From positions 1-9,797 of the forward strand of contig CAMJMP010000021.1 of assembly GCA_946407055.1 (NCBI GenBank): a stretch of DNA of 9,797 nucleotides. The letters run 5' to 3'. A program made the translations under genes and the position numbers. The DNA is from an uncultured Mycoplasmatota bacterium. Its GTDB lineage: Bacteria > Bacillota_I > Bacilli_A > RF39 > UBA660. Positions 1-7,251 of the stretch are shown in pieces. Every line of letters begins with the position of its first letter. Position 1 is the stretch's first letter. A model generated the notes under the pieces. It was not told where the DNA came from and made no database searches. It was given only the letters and a program-made list of their open reading frames with translations.

Positions 1-54
1 CTCATATATTATCTTATCATACTTTGTCAAAATATAAAATAAAATATTTAAAAA

Positions 55-74
55 AAGAAGATAAAAATCTTCTT
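55..74 (-). terminator. Intrinsic terminator after the 255-aa gene
   Basis: On the minus strand a perfect 8-bp stem (AAGAAGAT pairing with ATCTTCTT) closes a TTTT loop and is followed by a run of seven T. It starts inside the TAA stop codon of the 73-840 gene, so the stop codon forms part of the stem. The stem is AT-rich, but the shape and U tract are those of a Rho-independent terminator. Confidence 0.75.
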
Positions 75-840
75 ATAAATCCATATCCCCAATTTCATTT
101 TTTTCTTCTAAACTTTTCAAATAGTTTAAATGTTTTCTATAATGGTATTCACTACGATAAACTCTCTCTTCTTCTAACACAAAAACCATACCAGTGCCTT
201 CAAAACATTTTTCAATTGGTTCTTGTAACTTAGTTTCATCCAACACTCTAATAGTAGGTTCTGCTGCACTAGAAGTAAGTAATTTCCATCTCTCATTTTC
301 TGGAACACTCAACGGATCAATATAATCAGGATTTGGTACTTCTTTCGTGCAACCTGCTTCAAGTAAGCCTTCTTTAATATCAAGGTATCCTAAACCCATT
401 CCTTTTTGTACATCTTGCATCTTAAATCCATTAGCTATTTCTAATAATAATTGTTGTGCTTTTTCGCCAAAGCAACCAACACCAAATTGAATAGTACCAT
501 AATGATAACCGTGATTTAAATGAACGCCTTTATTCTCCAAAGATAATAAATATTCTAAATTTTCTTGACTTAATGCTCTCGTTTCGAGTTCAATCCAAGC
601 TTCAGAATCATATGAATCACTCACCATATAAGTATAAATGTTCTTATCCCATAACACCTTACAAGCAGGTAAACACTCTGGCATAATAAATCTTTCTGGA
701 TTTTGTTCAACATATTCCATATCAACTTGTGGTGAAGGATTATACCCAGGATTATCTGGTAAACATCCCTTCTCTACGGCAGATTTAGCAAGAACTTCTC
801 TACCCGCAGCTAAAGCTTTAAATATTTCTTCTTCGGTCAT
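73..840 (-). CDS. Hypothetical 255-aa protein with clustered His/Cys residues
   Basis: I do not recognise this family. It is a soluble-looking protein of 255 residues with no signal peptide or membrane segment. Visible features are a CLPAC motif (C56, C60) followed by WDKNIYTYMVSD; a His cluster HLNHGYHYG (H107, H110, H113) near residues 107-115; further Cys at 26, 123, 163 and 212; and a charged C-terminus rich in Glu, Lys and Tyr. The spacing of His and Cys could suit metal binding, but that is inference. The start is ATG at 840, preceded by a modest AGGGTGA ribosome site. The gene follows the AAA/VWA-like operon in the same direction, but a terminator at 866-891 lies between them, so it is either expressed by read-through or from a weak promoter not clearly seen. 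It has its own terminator at 55-74. Confidence 0.8.
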   Translation of the reverse strand: MTEEEIFKALAAGREVLAKSAVEKGCLPDNPGYNPSPQVDMEYVEQNPERFIMPECLPACKVLWDKNIYTYMVSDSYDSEAWIELETRALSQENLEYLLSLENKGVHLNHGYHYGTIQFGVGCFGEKAQQLLLEIANGFKMQDVQKGMGLGYLDIKEGLLEAGCTKEVPNPDYIDPLSVPENERWKLLTSSAAEPTIRVLDETKLQEPIEKCFEGTGMVFVLEEERVYRSEYHYRKHLNYLKSLEEKNEIGDMDL

Positions 841-865
841 ACTATCACCCTAATTTAATTATATC

Positions 866-891
866 AAAAAAGAGATTATTTCTAATCTCTT
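866..891 (-). terminator. Intrinsic terminator closing the AAA/VWA-like operon
   Basis: Minus strand: a perfect 9-bp stem (AAGAGATTA / TAATCTCTT, 870-878 with 883-891) capped by a GAAA tetraloop and followed by six T (866-871, the last two shared with the stem). GAAA is a GNRA loop, which stabilises hairpins. The stem begins within the TAA stop codon (890-892) of the upstream gene. It should end or attenuate the operon before the 255-aa gene. Confidence 0.85.
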
Positions 892-1966
892 ATTTGATTG
901 TTTTACGTAATCTAAGAACATCTTTTTCAAATTCACCAGCTGCTCTTTCTACGTCTATCTTATCTCCCAATTGTAAATGTTCAATTGTACTTCTAAAATC
1001 CTGTGCAATATCCTTACCGTAAATTCCCATTTCTCTTGGTTGATCAATAACAATATCGCTTGCATCTAATCTCTTAGCTTCTCTTACAAAACTTTCACTA
1101 CATGGATGTCCATAACCAAATCCCCAGCTATTCTTAACATCCATTGTTTCCAAAACTCTAAATAGTATTCTTCTTAAGAATTCTACATAACATAAAGTTT
1201 TATATAAAGAAGCTCTATTAAATGTTTCATCATTATTCTTAATATTGACATCAATATCTATTATTTCATTATCTTCAGCAGACATTTCAAAAGTATTAAC
1301 ATCAACAATATAACCTTCTTGTTCAAACGCATTAACTAATGCAGCAACAATTAAAGCTCTATTTAATATTTGTTCTTTAGTTGTTCCACTGTAATAAGAA
1401 AGTAACACATTGATTCTTACAAATTTAGGAGTATAAATACTTCTTCCTATTTTATAACAGAATGGATTTCCAGAAGCATAAGCTGGAATATCAATGCATC
1501 CACCACCTGGAGCACTAATAGTAATATGTTCTTGAACAAATCCTAATGAATCAGAATTTAATCTCTCACTTAATCTCAAGAAATCTCTATATTCATCACG
1601 TGGTGGAGAATTTAATTCTTCAATTGCTTCATCAATTGGAATACCTGCAAACTCTGTAGATCCATTTGTACTAGATAAAGTAGAAAACACTTTTCTATTA
1701 ATACCAGGATGACTTCTTAAATACACATATAGATCATGTAAACTTCTAAATCTAGCATTATATCTAATATATCTATCTCCATCAACCGTAACTATTTCTG
1801 GTTTATAAAGATTATAAGGAAATTTCTTATAATTGTTTGGATATCCTTTTTCTTCCATTTCTTTTACCTCCTCTTCGTCTACTTCAGTTACGCCATTTCT
1901 ATAGCGTAATCTTCTAATAAAATATTTAATATGATAATCTAAATACTCTCTTAATGTATAAGCCAT
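890..1966 (-). CDS. VWA-like (DUF7192-type) partner protein of the AAA ATPase
   Basis: A 358-aa soluble protein. From memory it resembles the phage/bacterial family annotated DUF7192, whose members have an 'S..GS.eF.Gt..feEA' block, a 'GG..Di..yl.G.P' block and an 'RgalivaLv.alE..Gy.v.v' block. Here these appear as SSTNGSTEFAGIPIDEA (about 98-114), GGGCIDIPAYASGNP (about 154-168) and RALIVAALVNAFEQEGY (about 203-219). The alternating beta strands and helices from about 180 to 330 look like a Rossmann or von Willebrand A-like fold, but no DxSxS MIDAS motif is visible. I chose ATG at 1966 because AGGTGG lies 5 nt upstream (1972-1977); a GTG at 1975 in the same frame has no ribosome site. The ribosome site overlaps the stop codon of the ATPase gene, so the two are translationally coupled. 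AAA ATPases and VWA-type proteins commonly work in pairs, so it is probably the ATPase's adaptor. The fold assignment is moderate confidence; the existence of the gene is high. Confidence 0.8.
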   Translation of the reverse strand: MAYTLREYLDYHIKYFIRRLRYRNGVTEVDEEEVKEMEEKGYPNNYKKFPYNLYKPEIVTVDGDRYIRYNARFRSLHDLYVYLRSHPGINRKVFSTLSSTNGSTEFAGIPIDEAIEELNSPPRDEYRDFLRLSERLNSDSLGFVQEHITISAPGGGCIDIPAYASGNPFCYKIGRSIYTPKFVRINVLLSYYSGTTKEQILNRALIVAALVNAFEQEGYIVDVNTFEMSAEDNEIIDIDVNIKNNDETFNRASLYKTLCYVEFLRRILFRVLETMDVKNSWGFGYGHPCSESFVREAKRLDASDIVIDQPREMGIYGKDIAQDFRSTIEHLQLGDKIDVERAAGEFEKDVLRLRKTIK

Positions 1967-1975
1967 AATGACCAC

Positions 1976-4267
1976 CTAAATCTTTTTTGATAAACTCTTA
2001 TTCTCCTTTATAGCCTCATTAGCTTCATAGATAAACACTTCAGCGATTTGTTTTACTTTTAATTTCTCTAAAGGCATCTCATTATACTTTCTAATAGAAT
2101 CAGCTTTAACACTATCAACACCATATTCTTCCTTAACATTCTTAATGATATAAGCAAGATAATCAGTTTCCTTTGTTTGTACAAATATACCATTTATTAG
2201 CATGCTAATAGGCATTGAGTTTTCTTTAATACATTCAACGATTGTTGAAGCATCACCTGTAGTAACATTACCTTCTGAAGAATCCATTCTAGAAGTATCT
2301 GCCCATCCATAACATTGAGTTCTAAAGAAGTTAAAGAATTTAAACCAATCTTGATATTGTCCAAAAATCTTTTCTTCTACTTCACTTGAATAACCTACAT
2401 AGATAGGAACCATTCTTTCTAATGATGATTCATCCATTCTACTTCTAGCAACATATTCTCTATTTCTTCCTTTACCAGTAGTATTACCAGCAGAAATAAT
2501 TCTTGCATTTGCATTTACTGGAACAAATCTTCTCTTAGCAAATTGTGCTCTAACATCCTTTTCTGGATGATCGACTTTATCTACTAATTTAGAAATAAAT
2601 GTTCCTAATACAATCAAATTATCTGGATTACCATTATCTAATTCATCATAGAATATAGTTTTACCATAATATAATGAATAGAATAATGCGTTCTCATCAA
2701 ACACACCTCTTACGTCGTTATATGATGTAACAGAGTGTTCTTCTGTAATCTTTCCACCATCAAGTAGTTCGCTTTCAACTACTTTAACTAACAATTCAGC
2801 TACAGTAGTTTTACCACTTTGAGTTGGTCCATAGAAATATACTATCTTCTTACCTAATAAATACCAAGGTAATGCTTCTCTTAAAGCTTGAGGAATTATA
2901 ATTCCTTCACTTTCTAATTTTTGAATTCTTTCTTCAATTCTTTTCATTCTTTCACCGAAAGGAATACTTCTATCAAAAGCATCTAATATTCCTTCAGTCA
3001 TTGTGAAATTAGGAACTAAGAATCTTTCTTCATCTCCAGCAATAACCTCATGAGTAACGATTTCTCTAGATGGAATAATAATACCTGCTTGAGCTCCATT
3101 CATTTCTGTTTGTGCAGCAGTAAATGTAGCTATAGCTTGTACTACTTGTTCACTTTGTTCTACCACTCTTAGAGATTCTTTTAACTCAGGGCTAGTTTCA
3201 ACATAATTTCTTAGTTTATCTACACTCTTTTGAGTTTCACTTTGAATTCTTAATAATTCTTTAGTAGTAGTTCCAGATAAACTATTAGCAAGAACTCTAA
3301 TTTGTTCTAATTTTTGTTGAGCATCAAGTAATAATTGACTGAATACTTGATCACTGTTTTCCTTCATAGTTTCTTCTAAACTTACTAAATATTTATTTAG
3401 TTCAGCTAATAATTCTTTCTTAGCTTCTGCTAAATCTATTCTCATTTGTGCAATAGTTCTTGTAGCACAGTTTTCAATTTCTCTAGTTCCAAGAGAAATA
3501 GCTTCAGTTATTGAATCTAATCCTGCTTTAGTTTTAGCATCAACAGTTTCAACATAACCATCAACTTTTTTCTCTAATACTTCCAATTTCTTTAAAATAC
3601 CTCTAGCTTTTTCAACTTCTCTTGAAATACTAGCAATAGTCTTTTCATTTATTCCAGGATAAACACCATATCTCATTCTAGCTTCGTCTACTCTTTTTTG
3701 TAAGTAAGCCTCATCTTCTGAAAGAATACTTCCGAATAAATGTAGATATGATATAATCTCTCTTTTAATTAATCCTTGATCATCAATCTCTCTTGCAATC
3801 TTTACTGCAAAATCAACAATTTTATCGAAATTGTTTACTAGATTTTCATCACTTAAAATAATATCCATTATTTGTAAGTAATCATTTCTATCATCAAAAA
3901 TGCTATACATTTCTTGACTAAACAATTCACTAACTTCTAATTTAACATGATGACTAAGTATTTCTCTTTTTATAGATTCAAAATCTGGAGTAGCTTCCTT
4001 TTGTGGTAATAAGAAATTAATTCTATTAATAATCTTATCTATCTTATCTTGTAATTCAGCTAGATTATTAATATCCATTTTTAAAAGTTCAATAATTGTT
4101 CTTTCTAAAATGTCATAATCTATAAATGCATTAATTCTCTTTCCATCTCTTATCTCTGCTACTAATTTAACAAGATAATTCTTAATCATTTTATCTAAGT
4201 TAGAATATCTAATATATTTAATTAATTCATTATATTTGCTCTTATCTGCTATATTTAAAATTCCCAT
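1976..4267 (-). CDS. MoxR-like/AAA_5-type AAA+ ATPase with a long coiled-coil N-terminus
   Basis: A 763-aa protein of two halves. Residues 1 to about 380 are almost wholly helical and charged, with heptad-like stretches from about 210 to 360 that suggest a coiled coil. A linker (about 390-460) leads to a AAA+ module at about 465-640: Walker A GPTQSGKT (480-487), Walker B TIFYDELD (537-544, D541/E542), sensor 1 in SAGNT (592-596, N595), and the stretch GKGRNREYVARSRMDESSLERM (starting 598) with arginine-finger candidates and the SLERM block. The last two resemble the 'ANT.G.G....y.g...l..A.ldRF' region of dynein-related AAA_5/MoxR/CbbQ-type ATPases. All nucleotide-site residues appear intact, so ATP hydrolysis is expected. 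No membrane segment or signal peptide is seen. ATG at 4267 has AAGGAG (4278-4283) lying inside the end of the preceding gene, with a 6-nt gap between genes. The target is unknown; MoxR-type ATPases usually remodel or activate metalloproteins with a VWA partner, here perhaps the next gene. Confidence 0.88.
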   Translation of the reverse strand: MGILNIADKSKYNELIKYIRYSNLDKMIKNYLVKLVAEIRDGKRINAFIDYDILERTIIELLKMDINNLAELQDKIDKIINRINFLLPQKEATPDFESIKREILSHHVKLEVSELFSQEMYSIFDDRNDYLQIMDIILSDENLVNNFDKIVDFAVKIAREIDDQGLIKREIISYLHLFGSILSEDEAYLQKRVDEARMRYGVYPGINEKTIASISREVEKARGILKKLEVLEKKVDGYVETVDAKTKAGLDSITEAISLGTREIENCATRTIAQMRIDLAEAKKELLAELNKYLVSLEETMKENSDQVFSQLLLDAQQKLEQIRVLANSLSGTTTKELLRIQSETQKSVDKLRNYVETSPELKESLRVVEQSEQVVQAIATFTAAQTEMNGAQAGIIIPSREIVTHEVIAGDEERFLVPNFTMTEGILDAFDRSIPFGERMKRIEERIQKLESEGIIIPQALREALPWYLLGKKIVYFYGPTQSGKTTVAELLVKVVESELLDGGKITEEHSVTSYNDVRGVFDENALFYSLYYGKTIFYDELDNGNPDNLIVLGTFISKLVDKVDHPEKDVRAQFAKRRFVPVNANARIISAGNTTGKGRNREYVARSRMDESSLERMVPIYVGYSSEVEEKIFGQYQDWFKFFNFFRTQCYGWADTSRMDSSEGNVTTGDASTIVECIKENSMPISMLINGIFVQTKETDYLAYIIKNVKEEYGVDSVKADSIRKYNEMPLEKLKVKQIAEVFIYEANEAIKENKSLSKKI

Positions 4268-4273
4268 AATTCA

Positions 4274-5614
4274 TCATCTCCTTAAGATCTTTTTAAGATC
4301 ATCTGCTACTAATAAATCTGCGCTCTTAATAATTGCATCATCTTTACTAATAGTAACTAAACCTTCTCTTTTTAATCCCTTTAATCCTTCTCTACTTTGT
4401 GCAATATGATAGAAATATTTATTCTCTAGATAAGTATCATAGTAACCATTATTTCTTAAAATTCCATCAAAGTAAGTTTCAATAACATATATTCCGTCTT
4501 TTTCACTAACAAGAATTCCATAAATAGTTTTATCTACTTGATCCATAACAACTCTATTAGCATTAGCTTCCATTGTTTTCTTTCTTCTATACTCTTTAGA
4601 AGCATATTCTTTCATCATAAATTCATTTCCAACTATAGCTAAGTATTTGTTATGTCCCATAACTATTTCATCAACTTCACCTAAAGTTTGTACTTCATTA
4701 TTTACACCAAACATTGCATTCCACGGTAATTGATACCAAATCATTTCACCATCACTATCAATACTGCTTATATTTGGTAATGGATTTTCACAAGCTTCTA
4801 ACAAAGTTGATTCATAAATAATTGGTTGATCATTCTTATTAACTCTGAAAGTATTTAATACTGTATTATCCTTCTTTGCTTCATAAGTATTACTTGCAAA
4901 TACACCATATTCACTAAGTGAAGTATTAACTGTTATGTCATTGTTATTAAAACTAATAGACATTTCAACTGGTTTAAAGTTTCCTTCTCTACTTCTAATT
5001 CTTAAATATGTATTATTACCTTCTGTACCAATGAAATTGATTAATAACATATCATCAATTCCATCAATCTTGTAATCTAATCCATAATTGTTTCTAAAAC
5101 CATTAACTGTCGTTTCTTCAAAAGTAATAATTCTATTCGTCCAATCAAATATTTGTTTTAGATGGTATTTAATAATTGGTAATAACATTCTTAAAGTATC
5201 GCTTTGAAATATTAATGTTCTATCATAACTTTTCTTCGTATCATAGAAACTATAAATTTCATTAACTTTAGCTAAACTTCCAGCTTCTAATATTGCCTTT
5301 GTTCTTTCATCAATTAACAGTTTCTTTTTTAAACCAAAAGGATCGTATGTTGGATCACTCACAACTCTATCCTTTTCTCTGTTATAAACTTGGAATACTT
5401 TTCTTACCAAAACATCAAAGTAACTATCTTTAGAACATAGATTCAACATCTTACCACCATTGTATACAACCAATAAACTTGGTAATACAGTAATTTTATC
5501 TCCTAAAGTTGAAGGCATTAAATCACTGAAACGGATCTCTTCAATATCTTTTATTTCTTGTATTTTAATTAACATTGGATCCATTTCTTGAATTAATAAT
5601 TCTCTGTTTGTCAT
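4274..5614 (-). CDS. Hypothetical 446-aa protein, first gene of the riboswitch-controlled operon
   Basis: I do not recognise this family. The protein is 446 residues, soluble-looking, with no signal peptide or membrane span. Residues 1-150 are mixed alpha/beta (charged N-terminal helix, then a hydrophobic strand ITVLPSLLVVYNGG at 41-54). Residues 150-300 look beta-rich (TYLRIRSREG, EMSISFNNNDITVNTSL), and a predicted basic helix (KEYRRKKTMEANANR, 340-354) precedes a C-terminal domain with strands GILVSEKDGIYVIETYF. No catalytic signature is visible. The reading frame extends upstream to an ATG at 5680, but that segment is the terminator hairpin of the leader. I chose ATG 5614 because AAGGAG (5624-5629) sits 9 nt upstream. 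A nearer ATG at 5621 is out of frame and too close to the ribosome site. The gene ends with TGA six bases before the ATPase gene, so the two are probably co-translated. Its role is presumably tied to the ATPase and the VWA-like protein. Confidence 0.85.
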   Translation of the reverse strand: MTNRELLIQEMDPMLIKIQEIKDIEEIRFSDLMPSTLGDKITVLPSLLVVYNGGKMLNLCSKDSYFDVLVRKVFQVYNREKDRVVSDPTYDPFGLKKKLLIDERTKAILEAGSLAKVNEIYSFYDTKKSYDRTLIFQSDTLRMLLPIIKYHLKQIFDWTNRIITFEETTVNGFRNNYGLDYKIDGIDDMLLINFIGTEGNNTYLRIRSREGNFKPVEMSISFNNNDITVNTSLSEYGVFASNTYEAKKDNTVLNTFRVNKNDQPIIYESTLLEACENPLPNISSIDSDGEMIWYQLPWNAMFGVNNEVQTLGEVDEIVMGHNKYLAIVGNEFMMKEYASKEYRRKKTMEANANRVVMDQVDKTIYGILVSEKDGIYVIETYFDGILRNNGYYDTYLENKYFYHIAQSREGLKGLKREGLVTISKDDAIIKSADLLVADDLKKILRR

Positions 5615-5640
5615 CCGGCATCTCTCCTTTTTAAAGGTAC

Positions 5641-5674
5641 AAAAAAGACCTTTATGAATATTCATAAAAGTCTT
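5641..5674 (-). terminator. Expression-platform terminator of the riboswitch
   Basis: Minus strand: a long hairpin pairing 5645-5658 with 5661-5674, uninterrupted apart from one G-U wobble, followed by six T (5641-5646). In practice the stem is about 12 bp with an AATATT loop. Its 5' arm overlaps both the conserved CAAGA and the 3' strand of helix P1 of the proposed riboswitch (5663-5670), so the two structures exclude each other. No other terminator is seen after gatB, so it probably also stops gatCAB read-through. Confidence 0.88.
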
Positions 5675-5751
5675 GTTCAATTAAGTTTAAACCGGTATAA
5701 ACGTCCTGACGATAATAAACCATCTTGAGATGAGAACTACTCCCTCTTACG
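5663..5751 (-). promoter_or_regulatory. yybP-ykoY (Mn2+-sensing) riboswitch aptamer, candidate
   Basis: The leader contains, in order on the minus strand, the hallmarks of the yybP-ykoY family: P1 5' strand CGUAAGAG (5751-5744), directly followed by GGAGUAG (5743-5737); a P2 hairpin CAUC-UCAA-GAUG (5732-5721); a P3 stem GUUUA/UAAAC (5720-5716 with 5689-5685) enclosing CGUCA (5711-5707) and CCGG (5695-5692); then CAAGA (5675-5671) and P1 3' strand CUUUUAUG (5670-5663). P1 pairs over all 8 positions, two of them G-U. The order GGAGUAG ... CGUCA ... CCGG ... CAAGA matches the L. lactis yybP-ykoY aptamer as I recall it. Known members bind Mn2+ and turn on Mn export genes. Here Mn2+ binding would stabilise P1, block the overlapping terminator and switch on the 446-aa/AAA/VWA-like operon. 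The match is by eye, not by covariance search. Confidence 0.82.
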
Positions 5752-5758
5752 TGATTTA

Positions 5759-5787
5759 ATTATAGCATATTTCGGGCAATTTATCAA
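5759..5787 (-). promoter_or_regulatory. Sigma-A-type promoter of the riboswitch operon
   Basis: Minus strand: -35 TTGATA (5782-5787), a 17-nt spacer, an extended TGC element and a perfect -10 TATAAT (5759-5764). The start point would fall near 5752, exactly at the first base of riboswitch helix P1. The -35 box lies 7 nt past the gatB stop codon, so the operon has its own promoter independent of gatCAB. Confidence 0.88.
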
Positions 5788-5793
5788 GTTATC

Positions 5794-7251
5794 CTATCTT
5801 TTATCTAACTCTCTATGTAGGATTTCTTTAGTCATTACAGGGTTTGCTTTACCTCTAGTATTCTTCATAACTTGACCTACGAAATAATCAAATAGATTAT
5901 CTCTACCACCTTTATATAACTCAATTTGTTGAGGGTTTTCATCAAGTATTTTAACTATTAATGAAGTAAGTTCACCTTCATCACTAATTTGGGCATTATC
6001 TTTAGAAATATAGTTCTTTGGTTCTTTCTTTTCTTCTAAAGCTTTAGTAAATACTTCTTTAGCTTGTTTAGAAGAAAGAATACCACTATTAATTCCTTCA
6101 ATAATTTGTTTTAACATTTCTGGTGTTAAATAGAATTCCCTAATATCAGTTCCTTCTTTATTTAATTCACCAATAATATTAACTGCAACCCAGTTACTTG
6201 CTACTTTAGCATCAATACCTAATTCTAAACATTTTTCATAATAATCAGATATATTTTTATCTTTAACTAATACACCAGCATCGTAATTACTTAAACCATA
6301 CTCACTAATATATTTCTTCTTACGATCCATAGCTAGTTCAGGAATTGATTTCCTTATTTCATCTAACCATTCTTTTTCGATCTTAATTTTAGGAATATTT
6401 GGTTCAACATAATATTTATAATCTATTGCATCAGCTTTACTTCTCATGAAAATAGTAGTTCCAGATTCTTCATCCCAACGACGAGTTTGTTGTTCCATCT
6501 CATCATATGTACCATTTTCTTTTGCTTCAGTTTGTCTCTTTATTTCATAGTTAATTGCATCTCTAACGCCACCAAATGAGTTAACATTTTTAATTTCTAT
6601 TTTAGTTCCCCAATTAGCAGGATCCATTTCATCTAATCCTTCGTCCATTAAAGATACGTTAACATCACATCTAATTTGACCCTTTTTACTATCTGCTTCA
6701 CTAATTCCTGCATATTGATAAACGCTTCTCATGTGCTCTAAGAAAGCTACTGCTTCATCAGCACTATGAATATCTGGTTCAGTTACTAATTCTAGTAAAG
6801 GAACACCAGCTCTATTGTAATCAATATTAGATGTTTTATAAAAGTGATCTAATGATGCCGCATCTTCTTCTAAGTGAATATTATTAATACGACATTTTCT
6901 TATTTCATCACCAAATTCATATTCACATTCTCCATAAATACCCATTGGATTTGGTTTAGTTTCTTGTGTAATTTGAAATCCCTTAGGTAAATCTGGATAG
7001 TAATAATTCTTTCTTTCAAATTGTAATACTTCAGGTTGCTTACAATTCAAAATCATACTAGCCATCAAAGCAAGTCTTACAGCTTCCTTGTTAACTACAG
7101 GTAGTGTTCCAGGGAAAGCCATATCTAAAGGTCTAACATTACTATTAGGTACTTCTGTATAGCAATTAGCTGCACCACTAAATACTTTAGAGTTTGTTTC
7201 ACTCATTTCACAGTGCATTTCTAATCCTATTTTAGCTATATACTTAGTCAT
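5794..7251 (-). CDS. gatB: Asp/Glu-tRNA amidotransferase subunit B (GatB)
   Basis: The kinase subunit of GatCAB, which phosphorylates the gamma-carboxyl of Glu on Glu-tRNA(Gln) (or Asp on Asp-tRNA(Asn)) before amidation. At 485 aa it is close to the usual 475-480. The N-terminal catalytic cradle is intact: IGLEMHCE (E11, H13), FERKNYYYPDLPKGFQI (78-94), HLEEDAA (126-132), DYNRAGVPLLELVTEPD (144-160), RCDVNVSL and the E-KN-NSF block. The C-terminal helical and YqeY-like tRNA-binding tail ends in ELDKR, as in S. aureus GatB. The CxxC zinc knuckle seen in many clostridial GatB proteins is replaced by RPLD (residues 40-43), as in the Bacilli type. It overlaps the end of gatA by 8 nt and has a strong AAAGGAGG ribosome site inside gatA. 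Because AsnRS is encoded next door, the main substrate is probably Glu-tRNA(Gln). Confidence 0.97.
   Translation of the reverse strand: MTKYIAKIGLEMHCEMSETNSKVFSGAANCYTEVPNSNVRPLDMAFPGTLPVVNKEAVRLALMASMILNCKQPEVLQFERKNYYYPDLPKGFQITQETKPNPMGIYGECEYEFGDEIRKCRINNIHLEEDAASLDHFYKTSNIDYNRAGVPLLELVTEPDIHSADEAVAFLEHMRSVYQYAGISEADSKKGQIRCDVNVSLMDEGLDEMDPANWGTKIEIKNVNSFGGVRDAINYEIKRQTEAKENGTYDEMEQQTRRWDEESGTTIFMRSKADAIDYKYYVEPNIPKIKIEKEWLDEIRKSIPELAMDRKKKYISEYGLSNYDAGVLVKDKNISDYYEKCLELGIDAKVASNWVAVNIIGELNKEGTDIREFYLTPEMLKQIIEGINSGILSSKQAKEVFTKALEEKKEPKNYISKDNAQISDEGELTSLIVKILDENPQQIELYKGGRDNLFDYFVGQVMKNTRGKANPVMTKEILHRELDKR

Noticed and set aside
24..233. Plus-strand 69-aa open frame
   Set aside because: It lies almost entirely over the terminator and the 3' end of the minus-strand 255-aa gene, has no ribosome site and no family signature.
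638..853. Plus-strand 71-aa open frame
   Set aside because: It is antisense to the 5' part of the 255-aa gene, with no ribosome site; a shadow frame.
858..863. TATAAT just upstream of the 255-aa gene as its promoter
   Set aside because: No acceptable -35 box; the start point would leave about 10 nt of leader and cut into the ribosome site.
1976..4267. Nuclease-linked defence ATPase (McrB- or Lon-like)
   Set aside because: The ATPase lacks a recognisable protease or McrB signature and no nuclease gene is present nearby; the Mn-type switch and VWA-like partner suit a MoxR-type remodeller better, though defence cannot be excluded.
5615..5680. Upstream extension of the 446-aa protein to an ATG at 5680
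   Set aside because: The extra 22 codons run through the CAAGA element, the terminator hairpin and the ribosome site of the ATG at 5614; they are leader RNA, not coding sequence.
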